A DNA stretch of 64,000 nt, taken from assembly GCA_016720425.1 (NCBI GenBank), contig JADKKQ010000003.1:1-64000 (forward strand), given 5' to 3'. A program made the translations under genes and the position numbers. The notes beneath the pieces were generated by a model. It worked only from the letters and a program-made list of their open reading frames with translations, did not search any database and was not told where the DNA came from. Source of the stretch: Betaproteobacteria bacterium (GTDB lineage Bacteria; Pseudomonadota; Gammaproteobacteria; Burkholderiales; Casimicrobiaceae). Positions 1-9,770 of this stretch are shown here, piece after piece (positions within the stretch are counted from its first letter, which is position 1; each line of letters opens with the position of its first letter).

Positions 1-117
1 TGAGCAAGAGGCAAATCACGCGTGACGCTCCGGGCGGCGACTCCCGGGCGGATTTCACAACCAACCCGCCGTGCGAGAAAGGGTTCTCGCCAACGGCGCG
101 CCCTGAACCGAGAAGGA

Positions 118-1660
118 TCCAACCCCGCGGCTGCTGCCACCAGCACCACCGCCAGCACCCACGGTAGCGCCAACGTTTCCGCCCGTTGGAAGGCTTCGCC
201 GCCCTGTTCGAGGAAAGCCTCGCACGGCAGGAGATGCGCACCGGCGAGATGATCACCGCCGAGGTCATCCGCGTCGACTACAACATGGTCGTGGTCAACG
301 CCGGGCTGAAATCGGAGAGCTTCATTCCGATCGACGAGTTCAAGGACGACCGGGGTGAAGTCGAAGTCAAGGCCGGCGACTTCGTCACCGTTGCCATCGA
401 GGCACTGGAAAACGGGTACGGCGAGACCAAGCTCTCGCGCGACAAGGCCAAGCGCCTGTCGGCCTGGCACAGCCTCGAAGCGTCGATGGAGAAGGGCGAG
501 ATCGTCCAGGGCCTGGTCACCGGCAAGGTCAAGGGCGGCCTGACCGTCATGGTCAACGGCATCCGCGCGTTCCTGCCCGGTTCGCTGGTCGACCTGCGGC
601 CGGTCAAGGACACGACGCCGGTCGAAGGCAAGCAGATGGACTTCAAGGTCATCAAGCTCGATCGCAAGCGCAACAACGTCGTGGTCTCGCGCCGCGCGGT
701 GCTCGAAGAGACGATGGGCGCCGAGCGCGAGGAACTGCTGAAGACGCTGCAGGAAGGTGCGATCGTCAAGGGCATCGTCAAGAACATCACCGACTACGGC
801 GCCTTCGTGGACCTGGGCGGCATCGACGGCCTGCTGCACATCACCGACCTGGCCTGGCGCCGGGTCAAGCATCCGTCCGAAGTGCTGACGGTGGGCGACG
901 AAGTCGAAGCCAAGATCCTGAAGTTCGACCAGGAAAAGAACCGCGTTTCGCTGGGCATGAAGCAACTCGGCGAAGATCCCTGGGTGGGCATCGGTCGCCG
1001 CCCTGGGCATGAAGCAGTGCATGCCGAACCCGTGGGAAGAGTTCTCGATGAACCACAAGAAGGGCGACAAGGTGTCCGGCCAGATCAAGTCCATCACCGA
1101 CTTCGGCGTGTTCATCGGCCTGCCCGGCGGGATCGACGGCCTGGTGCACCTGTCCGACCTGCACTGGACGCTGCCCCGGCGAAGAAGCCGTCAAGCAGTA
1201 CCGCAAGGGCCAGGAAGTGGAAGCCGCGGTCATGTCGATCGACGTCGAGCGCGAGCGCATTTCTCTGGGGATCAAGCAGATCGACGGCGATCCGTTCAGC
1301 AACTTCATCGCGATGCACGACAAGGGCAGCGTCGTCTCGGGCACGGTCAAGTCGGCCGATGCCAAGGGCGCTGTCATCGCGCTGGGCGACGAAGTCGAAG
1401 GCTACCTGCGGGCATCGGAAGTGGCCCGCGACCGCGTCGAGGACATCCGCACGCATCTGAAGGAAGGCGACCGCGTCACGGCGATGATCATCAACGTCGA
1501 CCGCAAGAGCCGCAACATCAACCTGTCGATCAAGGCCAAGGACCACGCGGACGAGAACGAGGCGCTGCAGAAGCACTCCGCAGACAGCTCGACCACTGCG
1601 GGCACGACGAATCTGGGCGCGCTGCTGAAGGCGAAACTGGACAACAAGAACAACGCCTGA
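118..1660 (+). CDS. rpsA: 30S ribosomal protein S1, frameshifted and missing one S1 domain
   Basis: S1 is the mRNA-binding protein of the 30S subunit and is normally built of six S1 (OB-fold) repeats. Readable in order are domain 1 (MITAEVIRVDYN), domain 2 (GEIVQGLVTGKVKGG), domain 3 (GAIVKGIVKNITDYGAF), domain 5 (GDKVSGQIKSITDFGVF) and domain 6 (GSVVSGTVKSADAKG), ending at TGA 1658-1660. Domain 4 is absent: EDPWVGI at about 985 jumps directly to GMKQCMPNPWEEF at about 1010, a loss of roughly 75-80 codons. Frame changes lie near 183, 990-1010 and 1170 (an extra C in the CTGCCC run). The N-terminus is also shifted: a frame rich in A, T and S starting near 118-124 probably encodes residues 1-20, but no clean ATG remains; a TTG at 186 is the first start in the main frame. 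rpsA is essential, so the damage is presumably in the sequence rather than the cell. Confidence 0.9.
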
Positions 1661-1669
1661 GGGTCGGAC

Positions 1670-1971
1670 ATGACCAAATCGGAGCTCATCGACCGGTTGG
1701 CGGGGCAGTTTCCCCAGCTGGTCGCGAAGGATGCCGAACTTGCGGTCAAGATGATTCTCGATGCGATGGCCGACGCGCTTGCCGCCGGCGATCGCATCGA
1801 GATCCACAAGCTTCGGGGCGCTTGGCCTCAACTACCGCCCGCCGCGGACGGGCGCAACCCAAGTCCGGCGAGCGCGTGCTGGTTCCGGAAAAGCACGTGC
1901 CGCATTTCAAGGCGGGCAAAGAGCTACGCGAGCGGGTCGACTTCAAGGCTGCGGCGGCGGAGAAGACGTGA
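1670..1971 (+). CDS. ihfB: Integration host factor subunit beta, frameshifted
   Basis: IHF-beta pairs with IHF-alpha to bend DNA in the nucleoid. The first 45 residues (MTKSELIDRLAGQFPQL... AAGDRIEI) match the family exactly. The frame then changes near 1808, where the expected GFGSFGLNYRPPRTG is garbled, and again near 1853, where one C is missing. The third segment (PKSGERVLVPEKHVPHFKAG) runs to TGA 1969-1971. Corrected length is about 100 residues, normal for IHF-beta. The DNA-contacting RPPRTGRNP arm is recognisable across the two frames. The gene follows rpsA by 9 bp, the usual rpsA-ihfB arrangement of proteobacteria. Confidence 0.9.
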
Positions 1972-2130
1972 ACGCGAGCTTGCGCCCCCAACAGCGGGGG
2001 CTAGGCGCCGCTCATGTTTACCGCTTTTTTGCCGGCGGCGGCCACGGCCGGTGGCCGGCGGCCGCAGGCACCGGTTCGACCGCGCGCCGGATGCGCGAGG
2101 CCCGCATGGGGCGCGGGTGAACCCCCCCAC
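1972..2130 (+). other. ihfB-lapB gap where lapA would be expected
   Basis: In related betaproteobacteria a roughly 100-codon lapA (DUF1049, two membrane segments) usually lies between ihfB and lapB. Only 159 bp are present and no lapA-like hydrophobic frame is seen. A 6-bp hairpin (GCCCCC at 1984-1989, GGGGGC at 1996-2001) follows ihfB but has no T-tract. Given the deletions elsewhere in the first 13.6 kb, loss of lapA here is probably another assembly gap. Confidence 0.4.
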
Positions 2131-3302
2131 ATGGACTTCGAGTTCTGGTGGCTGCTGGTCCTGCCGCTCTTCTTCGGCATGGGCTGGCTGGCCGCGCGCA
2201 TCGACATCCGGCACGTCGTGCGCGAGTCGCGCGCGCTGCCCTTGTCGTACTTCAAGGGCCTCAACTTCCTGCTCAACGAGCAGCCCGACAAGGCGATCGA
2301 GGCATTCAACGAAGTCGTCAAGGTCAACCCGGAAACGGTCGAGCTGCACTTCGCGCTGGGCAGCCTGTTCCGGCGGCAGGGCGAGCTGGATCGCGCGATC
2401 CGGCTGCACCAGAATCTGCTCGAACGTCCCGACCTGGGCGAGGACAAGCGCGTCACCGCGCTCTACGAACTCGGCCAGGATTACCAGCGCGCGGGGCTGC
2501 TCGACCGCGCTGAAGAGGCGTTCATCAAGCTGGAGGGGACCGTCCACGAACAGCAGTCCTGCGACCGCCTGCTCCAGATCTACGAGCACGAGAAGGACTG
2601 GCTGAAGGCGATCGCCGTCACCAAGAAGATCGAAGCGCTGACCAAGGCGCCCGTACTTCTCAGGGAGTCGCGCATCACTACTGCGAAGCTCGGATCCGCG
2701 AAGCTGCTGCACGGTTCGAATCCGCGCGGCAATACCTCGACTTGGCGCTGGCCAGTACAAGGCGTGCGCGCGCGCCACGCTGCTGCTGGGCGACCCCGGC
2801 GCAGGGCAACTCCAGCGACGCCATCGGCCTCTGGCAAAGCGCATCGAGTCGCAGAACCCGGCCTACCTGTGGCTGGCGGCGGAGCGGTTGCGGGACGCGT
2901 ATGTGAAGCTGGAACAGCCGGAGCAGGGGCTGCGCCTGCTCGCCGGTTACCAGGCCAAGTACCCGTCGGCGGAACTGCTCAATGTCGTGTTCCGGCTGAC
3001 GCTGGGCGCGCCAGGGCGCCGAGCCGCGTCGGCGCTGATCCGGGGAGGAATTGCGCCGCAATCCGACGCTGCTCGGGCTCGATCGCCTGCTCGAGGCGGA
3101 GATGCTCGGCGCGACCCAGGCCCGACGCCGCGACATGGAGATGGTCAAGGATCTCGTGCATCAGCACACCAAGCGGCTTGGCCTCTACCGCTGCGATCAC
3201 TGTGGGTTCCGCGCCAGGCAGTATTACTGGCGCTGCCCGGGGTGCGGCACCGGGAAACCTATCCGCCCCGGATCAACGAAGCGCCGGACGGCCAGGGCTT
3301 GA
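2131..3302 (+). CDS. lapB: Lipopolysaccharide assembly protein B (YciM), frameshifted
   Basis: LapB is an inner-membrane TPR protein that regulates LPS synthesis through FtsH-dependent turnover of LpxC. The start at ATG 2131 gives an N-terminal membrane helix (WWLLVLPLFFGMGWLAARID) followed by the LapB signature DIRHVVRESRALP and TPR repeats (PDKAIEAFNEVVKVNP; ELDRAIRLHQNLLE). After about 2655 the frame changes several times; the TPR part resumes at AERLRDAYVKLEQPEQGL. The C-terminus is the family's rubredoxin-like zinc ribbon (CDHCGF...CPGC) at about 3190-3245, then ETYPPR near 3260. The exact stop is blurred by frameshifts; TGA 3300-3302 is most likely. Corrected length would be about 390 residues, normal for the family. 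Confidence 0.88.
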
Positions 3303-3351
3303 ACCCGGCCGCCGGCTTCCCGCACTGGTACGCCTCCACAACGAGAAGAGC

Positions 3352-4053
3352 ATGCCCAACTCACGCATCATCGTTCCCCTCGATTACCCCACGCAGCGGC
3401 TGGCGGAAGAGTTCGTCGCCCGCGTCTCGCCGCAGGAATGCGCGCTCAAGGTCGGCAAGGAGCTGTTCACCGCCGCGGGACCCGCGCTGGTCTCCCGCCT
3501 GGCCGCGCAGGGATTCAGGGTGTTCCTCGACCTCAAGTACCACGACATCCCGAACACCGTCGCGCAGGCCTGCAAGGCGGCGGCCGACCTGGGCGTCTGG
3601 ATGCTCAATGTGCACGCCAGCGGCGGCCGGGCAATGCTGACCGCGGCGCGTGAGGCGATCGCCGGCACTGCGCAGCGTCCGCTGCTGATCGCGGTGACGG
3701 TTCTGACCAGCCTCGATGACCCGGCGCTGCGGGAACTGGGCATCGCCGAGGGCGCCGCCGCGCATGCCGCGCGGCTGGCGGGGCTGGCCCGCGACTGCGG
3801 CCTGGACGGCGTCGTCTGTTCGGCCTGGGAGGCGGGCGCCGTCAAGTCGGCGCACGGCGCCGGCTTTCTTGCCGTCACCCCGGGGATACGCCTGGCCGAG
3901 GGCAGCGCGCACGACCAGGCGCGCGTTGCCACTCCCGAGGCAGCGGTCCGCGCCGGGGCCGATTACCTGGTCATCGGCCGCGCCATCACGCAGGCGGCCG
4001 ACCCGCACGCCACCCTGGCCAGCATCAACAATTCCATCGGGACCCGCGCATGA
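3352..4053 (+). CDS. pyrF: Orotidine 5'-phosphate decarboxylase
   Basis: This enzyme catalyses the last step of UMP synthesis, decarboxylating OMP in the cytosol. It is one of the few intact genes in the first 13 kb: 233 residues from ATG 3352. The active-site motif DLKYHDIPNT carries the catalytic Asp-Lys-x-x-Asp set. VTPGIRL and YLVIGRAIT form the phosphate-binding end of the TIM barrel. Its stop overlaps the ATG of ugd by 4 bp (ATGA), suggesting coupled translation. Confidence 0.95.
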   Translation: MPNSRIIVPLDYPTQRLAEEFVARVSPQECALKVGKELFTAAGPALVSRLAAQGFRVFLDLKYHDIPNTVAQACKAAADLGVWMLNVHASGGRAMLTAAREAIAGTAQRPLLIAVTVLTSLDDPALRELGIAEGAAAHAARLAGLARDCGLDGVVCSAWEAGAVKSAHGAGFLAVTPGIRLAEGSAHDQARVATPEAAVRAGADYLVIGRAITQAADPHATLASINNSIGTRA

Positions 4054-5377
4054 AACTCACGATCGTAGGCACCGGTTATGTCGGCCTGGTCACCGGCACC
4101 TGCCTGGCCGAAGTCGGCAACGACGTACTCTGCCTGGACACCGACGCCGAGAAGATCGCCATGCTCAACGCGGGCGGCGTGCCCATCTACGAACCCGGCC
4201 TCGAAGAGATCATCCGCAAGAACGTCGAGGCGGGGCGGCTGCGCTTCACGACCGACGCCGCCGCCGGCGTCGCGCACGGCACGCTGCAATTCATCGCCGT
4301 GGGCACGCCCCCGGACGAGGACGGATCGGCCGACCTGCAGTACGTGGTCGCGGCCGCGCGCAACGTCGGGCGGCACATGACGAGCCATAAGGTCATCATC
4401 GACAAGTCCACCGTCCCGGTGGGCACCGCCGACAAGGTCCGCGCAGCGATCGCCGCTGAGCTCGCGGCGCGCGGCGTCGATGTTCCGTTCGCGGTCGTCT
4501 CAGCCCGAGTTCCTGAAGGAGGGCGCCGCGGTCGAGGACTTCATGCGGCCGGACCGGATCGTCATCGGCGCCGACGACGAGCAGGCCATCCAGCTGATGC
4601 GCGCCGTCTACGCGCCGTTCCAGCGCAATCGCGAGCGGCTGCTGGTGATGGACATCCGGTCGGCCGGAACTCACCGAGTACGCCGCCAACGCGATGCTGG
4701 CCACGCGCATCTCGTTCATGAACGACTGGCGAACCTCGCCGAGAAGCTCGGCGCCGACATCGAGCACGTGCGGCAGGGGATCGGCGCGGACCCGCGCATC
4801 GGCTACCATTTCCTGTACCCGGGCCTGGGCTATGGCGGGTCCTGCTTTCCCAAGGACGTCCAGGCCCTGCAACGGACGGCGCAGCAGAACGGCTCCCCGC
4901 TGCGCGTGCTGGCCGCGGTCGAGGAAGCCAACGCGGCGCAGAAAACGCGGTTGGTCGACAAGATCGTCGCCCGCCTGGGACAGGACCTGGCCGGCAAGAC
5001 CCTGGCCGTCTGGGGCTTGTCCTTCAAGCCCAACACCGACGACATGCGCGAGGCGCCCAGCCTGGCCGTGATCGACGCCCTGGTCGCGCGCGGCGCGCGT
5101 GTCGTCGCCTACGATCCGGTGGCCATGCACGAGGCGCAGCGCGTGCTGGCCCATCATCCCGGCGTGACATTCGCGGCCGCGCCGCTGGTGGCGGTGCAGG
5201 GGGCGGATGCGCTGGTGATCGTCACCGAGTGGAAGGAGTTCCGCAGCCCGGATTTCGACGCCGTGCGCGCCGCGCTCAACGCGCCGCTCATATTCGACGG
5301 CCGCAACCTGTACGAACCGGCGCTCGTGCGGGCCGGGGCTTCGAGTACTTCGCCATCGGCGCCGCCGCAACGGCTGA
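4050..5377 (+). CDS. ugd: UDP-glucose 6-dehydrogenase, frameshifted
   Basis: It oxidises UDP-glucose twice with NAD+ to give UDP-glucuronate for envelope polysaccharides or modified lipid A. The NAD-binding GTGYVGLVTG lies at residues 7-16 and the catalytic cysteine in GYGGSCFPKD (about 4830-4860). NAD-binding C-terminal motifs (WGLSFKPNTDDMREAPS) are intact. Frames change near 4498 (before PEFLKEGAAVEDF), twice between about 4660 and 4740, and near 5335. Restoring the last one gives FEYFAIG...NG and a stop at TGA 5375-5377, the usual end of Ugd. Corrected length is about 440 residues. The neighbours pyrF and rfaE1 match the betaproteobacterial order. Confidence 0.92.
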
Positions 5378-5382
5378 CGGCG

Positions 5383-6328
5383 ATGCGCGCCTACGACGAA
5401 TTTCGCGAACGCATTGCCGCCTCCCGGGTGCTGGTGGCCGGGGACGTGATGCTCGATCGCTACTGGTTCGGCGAGGTCGAGCGCATCTCGCCCGAGGCGC
5501 CGGTGCCGGTGGTCCACGTCTCTCGCACCGACGAACGGCCGGGCGGCGCCGCGAACGTGGCGCGTAACGCGGCCAGCCTGGGCGCGCAGGTCACCGCTGC
5601 TGTCGGTGGTCGGCGATGACGGGCCCGGGCGCATTCTCGCGCGGCCTGCTCGCCGGCAACCGGGTGCGGCCGATGTTCCAGGTCGACCCCGGCTTCCCGA
5701 CCATCGTCAAGCTGCGCGTGATCGGCCGTCAGCAGCAGTTGCTGCGCATCGACTTCGAGAATCCGCCGAGCCATGAAGCGAAATGAAGTCGAAGCTCGAC
5801 GAATTCGAGCAACGCCTGCCCAACGCCGACGTGGTCATCCTGTCCGACTACGGCAAGGGCGGCCTGACGCACATCCCGCGCATGATCGAGCTGGCGCCGC
5901 GCCACCGGATCCGGTGCTGGTCGATCCCCAAGGGCGAGGATTTTGTCGAAGTATCGCGGGCGCCACGCTGCTGACCCCCAACCGCGCCGAATTCCGGCAG
6001 GTCGCCGGGCGCTGGAACGACGGAGCCGGAGCTCGGCGCGAAGGCGCAGGCGCTGCGGCAGCGCCTAGACCTCACCGGGCTGCTGGTGACGCGCTCGGAA
6101 GAGGGCATGACGTTGTACATGGCCGGCGCGACCCACCACACGCCGACGCTGGCGCAAGAGGTCTTCGACGTCACCGGCGCCGGCGACACTGTCATCGCCA
6201 CGCTGGGCGTGATGATCGCGGCGGGCGCCGACCTGCCGGTCGCCGCCGGCGTCGCCAACCACGCCGCCGGCATCGTCGTCGGCAAGCTCGGGACCGCGGT
6301 GGTGCTGCCGGAGGAACTCGGTGGCTGA
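5383..6328 (+). CDS. rfaE1: D-glycero-beta-D-manno-heptose-7-phosphate kinase, frameshifted
   Basis: This PfkB-family kinase phosphorylates heptose 7-phosphate at C1 on the way to ADP-heptose for LPS inner core. The start at ATG 5383 gives MRAYDEFRERIAASRVLVAGDVMLDRYW, with family motifs GGAANVARN (about 5545) and the PfkB signature DVTGAGDTVIA near 6170-6200. Frames change near 5600, 5780, 5920 and 6020; the last piece ends at TGA 6326-6328. Corrected length is about 315 residues, so only the kinase half is encoded. The cytidylyltransferase half (RfaE2/HldC) must lie elsewhere, as in other betaproteobacteria. Confidence 0.9.
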
Positions 6329-6384
6329 CGCGGTGCCGGTCGATGCGCCAGTGCCGCCGGAGTTGCGCGCATCGCGAGGCCATC

Positions 6385-7738
6385 CTGGCTAAGGTCCGCG
6401 CCACCGTTTACCACTGCACCGAGTGCGGGAACCAGGCGCCGAAGTGGCAGGGCCAGTGCCCGGGCTGCGGCGCGTGGAACACGCTGGTCGAGGCGCCGTC
6501 GCGCCGGCCCGTCGCGCTTCCAGCCGCTGCCGGGCGGGCGCACGCCGGTGCGCTGGAACTCGGATCGACTCCGGCGACGGACGCCGCGCGCCAGCCGACC
6601 GGCATCGCCGAATTCGACCGCGTCCTGGGCGGCGGCACCGGTGCCGGGAGGCGTGATCCTGCTCGGCGGCGATCCGGGCATCGGCAAGTCCACGCTGCTG
6701 CTGCAGGCGCTGGCTGCAGATCGGCCGGCCGCGCGAGGCTCTACGTCACCGGCGAAGAGTCGGCCGAGCAGGTGGCGCTGCGCGCGCAGCGACTGGCGCT
6801 GGTCAACGCGCCGGTGTCGCTGCTGGCCGAGTCCAGCTCGAGGGGATCATCGCCGCCATCCGCGCCGAGCGGCCCAAGGTCGTGGTCATCGATTCGATTC
6901 AGACGGTGTACACCGAGGCGCTGGCGTCCGCGCCGGGGAGCGTCGCGCAGGTCCGCGAGTGCGCCGCGCAGTTGACGCGCGTGGCCAAGCAACTGGGCGT
7001 CACCATCATTCTGGTCTCGGACGTCACCAGGAAGGCGCCATCGCCGGCCCGCGCGTGCTCGAGCACATCGTCGACACCGTGCTGCACTTCGAGGGCGACC
7101 CACTCCAGCTTCCGGCTGGTGCGCGCGTTCAAGAACCGCTTCGGCGCCGTCAATGAACTCGGCGTGTTCGCGATGACCGACCAGGGCCTGCACGGGGTCA
7201 ACAATCCGTCCGCGCTGTTCCTGTCGCAGCACGCCGAACCGGTGCCGGGTCGGCGCTCGTCGCCACGCTCGAAGGATCGCGCCCGCTGCTGGTCGAGATC
7301 AGGCGCTGGTCGACCCGGTGCAGGGCGGCGTCCCGCGCCGGCTCGCGGTCGGCCTCGAACCGCAGCGGCTGGCGATGCTGCTGGCCGTCATGCACCGGCA
7401 CGCCGGGGTCGAGACCTCCGGCTACGACGTCTTCGTCAACGCGGTCGGCGGCGTGCGCATTGCCGAACCCGCCGCCGACCTGGCCATCCTCGTCGCGATC
7501 CTGTCGTCGGTCAAGAACCGGCCGCTGCCAGACAGGACGCTGATTCTTCGGCGAGTCGGCCTCGCCGGCGAGATCCGGCCCGTGCAGCGCGGGCAGGACC
7601 GGATCCACGAAGCAGCCAAGCTGGAGTTTCCGCCAGGTGTTGATACCGAACCTCAACAAGCCACGGCAAGCCATTGACAAAATTAGGGTGATGGCGGTCG
7701 ATCGGGTCGACGAAGCGCTGTCGTTGCTGCGTGAGTGA
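6385..7738 (+). CDS. radA: DNA repair protein RadA, heavily frameshifted
   Basis: RadA is a RecA-like ATPase that promotes branch migration in recombination. Visible are the N-terminal C4 zinc finger (CTECGNQAPKWQGQCPGC, 6415-6470), Walker A GDPGIGKST near 6670, Walker B VVVIDSIQTV near 6885, the RadA-specific KNRFG motif near 7130, and the Lon-like C-terminal domain (YDVFVNAVGGVRI). At least six frame changes are needed. The first codon is CTG at 6385 where ATG is expected, probably a base error. The frame ending RVDEALSLLRE stops at TGA 7736-7738. Corrected length is about 450 residues, typical for RadA. Confidence 0.9.
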
Positions 7739-7778
7739 CGACCGCCGCGCGGGCCCGTCTGGCGTTCGGGAGCCGACG

Positions 7779-8463
7779 ATGCGACGGGATGCGACGCGAC
7801 GGATCGACGGCCTGTTCGCCGGTGGCATCACGCTGATCGGCACCGCGCAGCAGCGCACCGGCATCGTCAAGCAGCCGCGCGAACGTCAGCGTGGCGGCGG
7901 AGGTTGCCGGCGACGTACCAGGCCGACCGCCGCTTCCACGGCAGGCCCGACAAGGCGGTGCACCACTTTCCGGCCGACCACTGCGTCCGGCTCGCCCGGC
8001 AGTTTCCGGCGCTCGCGCCGCGGCTCACGCCGGAGCCTGGGCGAGAACCTCTCGACGCTGGGCTGGACCGACGACGACGTCGCCATCGGCGACGTCTGCA
8101 ACGCCGGGGCGTCCCGCTCCGAGGTCACGCAACCGCGCAGCCCCTGCTGGAAGATCGGCGACCGTGGGCTGGGCGAGCCGGGCGCGGCGCGGTGGATCGC
8201 CGGCAAGGCGATCACCGGCTGGTACTGCCGGGTGCTGGCAGCAGGCAAACTGCGGGTGGGCGACGAACTGGTCGTGGTCGGGCGGCCCGCCGTGCCGGTC
8301 ACGGTGGCCGCGTTCTGGCGCACCGTCAGGCGCACCCGGCCGCGGGTCGCGGATCTCGAGCGGCTCGCGGCGATCCCCGGACTCGCGACCGACTGGCGGC
8401 GGCCGGATCGAAGAACGCCTGGCGTGGCTCGCGGCCAATCCTGGCGTCAGTTCGATAAAATGA
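7779..8463 (+). CDS. MOSC domain protein (YiiM type), frameshifted
   Basis: MOSC proteins bind molybdenum cofactor sulfur chemistry; YiiM-like members reduce N-hydroxylated compounds such as 6-hydroxylaminopurine. Recognisable pieces in changing frames are GLFAGGI near the start, the FHGGPDKAVHHFPADHY block near 7950, GENLSTLGWTDDDV, EVTQPRSPCWKI with the conserved cysteine, GWYCRVL and GDELVVV. Frame changes occur near 7890, 8030, 8120 and 8405; the last frame (EERLAWLAANPG) ends at 8463. Corrected length is about 225 residues, as expected for YiiM. Family is confident, substrate is not. Confidence 0.75.
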
Positions 8464-8574
8464 ATCAACAACGTCTTTTACCTTATTGATCTATATATAA
8501 TACGAGGCTCAATTTTGCCCGTCGCAGTCCAGTTCGACCGAAGGACGCCGAAAGGCCGGCAGCCGACGCGCACG
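8464..8574. other. A+T-rich gap between convergent genes
   Basis: About 60 bp here (8455-8515) are strikingly A+T-rich against the GC-rich background and include TATAAT at 8496-8501. No good -35 hexamer is found 16-18 bp upstream, and no plus-strand gene follows, since the next gene is convergent. It may simply be the 3' flank and terminator zone of the MOSC and acyltransferase genes. Confidence 0.4.
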
Positions 8575-9493
8575 CTACAACCGCGACGTGCCGTCGGTGC
8601 GGATGGGCGGCCATGGCGCATCGATCCGGCCGTCCTGCCGCGCCACGGGTCCTGCGCAGCGCTGGAACGCCGCGCGCACCGCCGGATCGCCGGCGTAATC
8701 GGCCTCGGCGAGGTCCCGGGGCACCGGCAGCCGCTCTATCCGCACCACGACCCGCCGCAGCCGTCCGCAGGAAATGCCAGAACGTCAGCGCGCCGTCGGG
8801 GTGAACGATGGTCACGTCCAGGATCGACCGGAACTTCTCGCCCATGGCGTTCCAGTGCCAGCGCGAGGCCGCCGGCCTTAGGCTTCAGCAGGTGCCGGTA
8901 GGGCGACTGCTGGCGCTGGCAACTTGGCGGGCGTATGGCGCCGTCGCCCTCGAGGAAATTCATCACCGCTGGTCGGGATCCGCGCGAACCGCTCGCAGGC
9001 CGCGCGTGCTGGTTTCCTGGTCCTTGCCGCGCATCTCCGGGTGCCGGCGCGGGAACTCCTCGCTGTGGCGACGCATGAACAGGAACTCCAGCGCCCACCC
9101 GCGAGCCCGATCACCAGCACCCAGATCAGCTGGCGCTTGAGGAAGAACTTGAGCAGCGGGATGCGGCGGTTGAGGAGGTGCTGCAGCGCCAGGATGTCGA
9201 CCCGACTGGTGGTTGCAGCTCACCAGGTACCAGCTGCTGCGGTAGTCGGCTCCCAGCCCCTCGACGTCCCGGTGGGTGCGCTGGGTCAGCGTCATCCAGC
9301 CGCTGTTGCGCGCGATCCAGGACTCGGCGATGAGCAGCGCCACGCGCGCGAGCCCCCGGCGCAGCGCCGGGATCGGCAACAGCAGCCCGCAGCAACGGGC
9401 AGCACAGCAGCACGGAACCCAGAAACAGCGTGTTGACGGCCAGCAGCAGGGCGGCGATGACGCCGACCAGCGGAGGGGCAGGAAGTTGAGCAT
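8575..9493 (-). CDS. PlsC-like acyltransferase (YihG family), frameshifted
   Basis: The protein resembles inner-membrane lysophosphatidate acyltransferases. It starts at ATG 9493 (MLNFLP) with two hydrophobic stretches (GVIAALLLAVNTLFLGSVL). The NHxxxxD catalytic block (NHQSxVDI) is at about 9200-9220, followed by FLKRQLIW, EFLFMRRHSEEF, the substrate motif FLEGTRYTPAK near 8930, HLLKPKAGGLALAL and DVTIVHPDG. The pieces are spread over three frames with changes about every 100-200 bp. A frame ending APWPPIRTDGTSRL stops at 8575-8577. Corrected length is about 300 residues, typical of YihG. Confidence 0.8.
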
Positions 9494-9770
9494 CGGAAGT
9501 CCCGGCTGACGTCGTTCGGTGCGGATGAGGTCGCATGTTGCCTCAGCGGCGGCGGCAATCGCCGAAGAACTGGCCAACTGCTGATCAGATTAAAAACCGG
9601 CGTGCCGGGCCGGCTACTGTGACACTGCGCCCGCCGCGCCCGGCACTTCCGGTGCGGCGGCTCAGGGCGGCGGGTCGCGCGACGGTCACGCTCCGCACCA
9701 ACGCCCGGCGGCGCGGGCGCAGGACCAGTTCCGCGCTCCCTTCGGCCCCGCTGTCTGCGGAAGCCATGCC

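Noticed and set aside
6321..6391. A short GTG frame (VADAVPVDAPVPPELRAS...) between rfaE1 and radA
   Set aside because: Only about 23 codons in error-rich sequence, no family match; might be the start of a deleted gene but cannot be supported.
8496..8501. TATAAT as a sigma-70 promoter
   Set aside because: No matching -35 and no plus-strand gene downstream; it lies between convergent genes.
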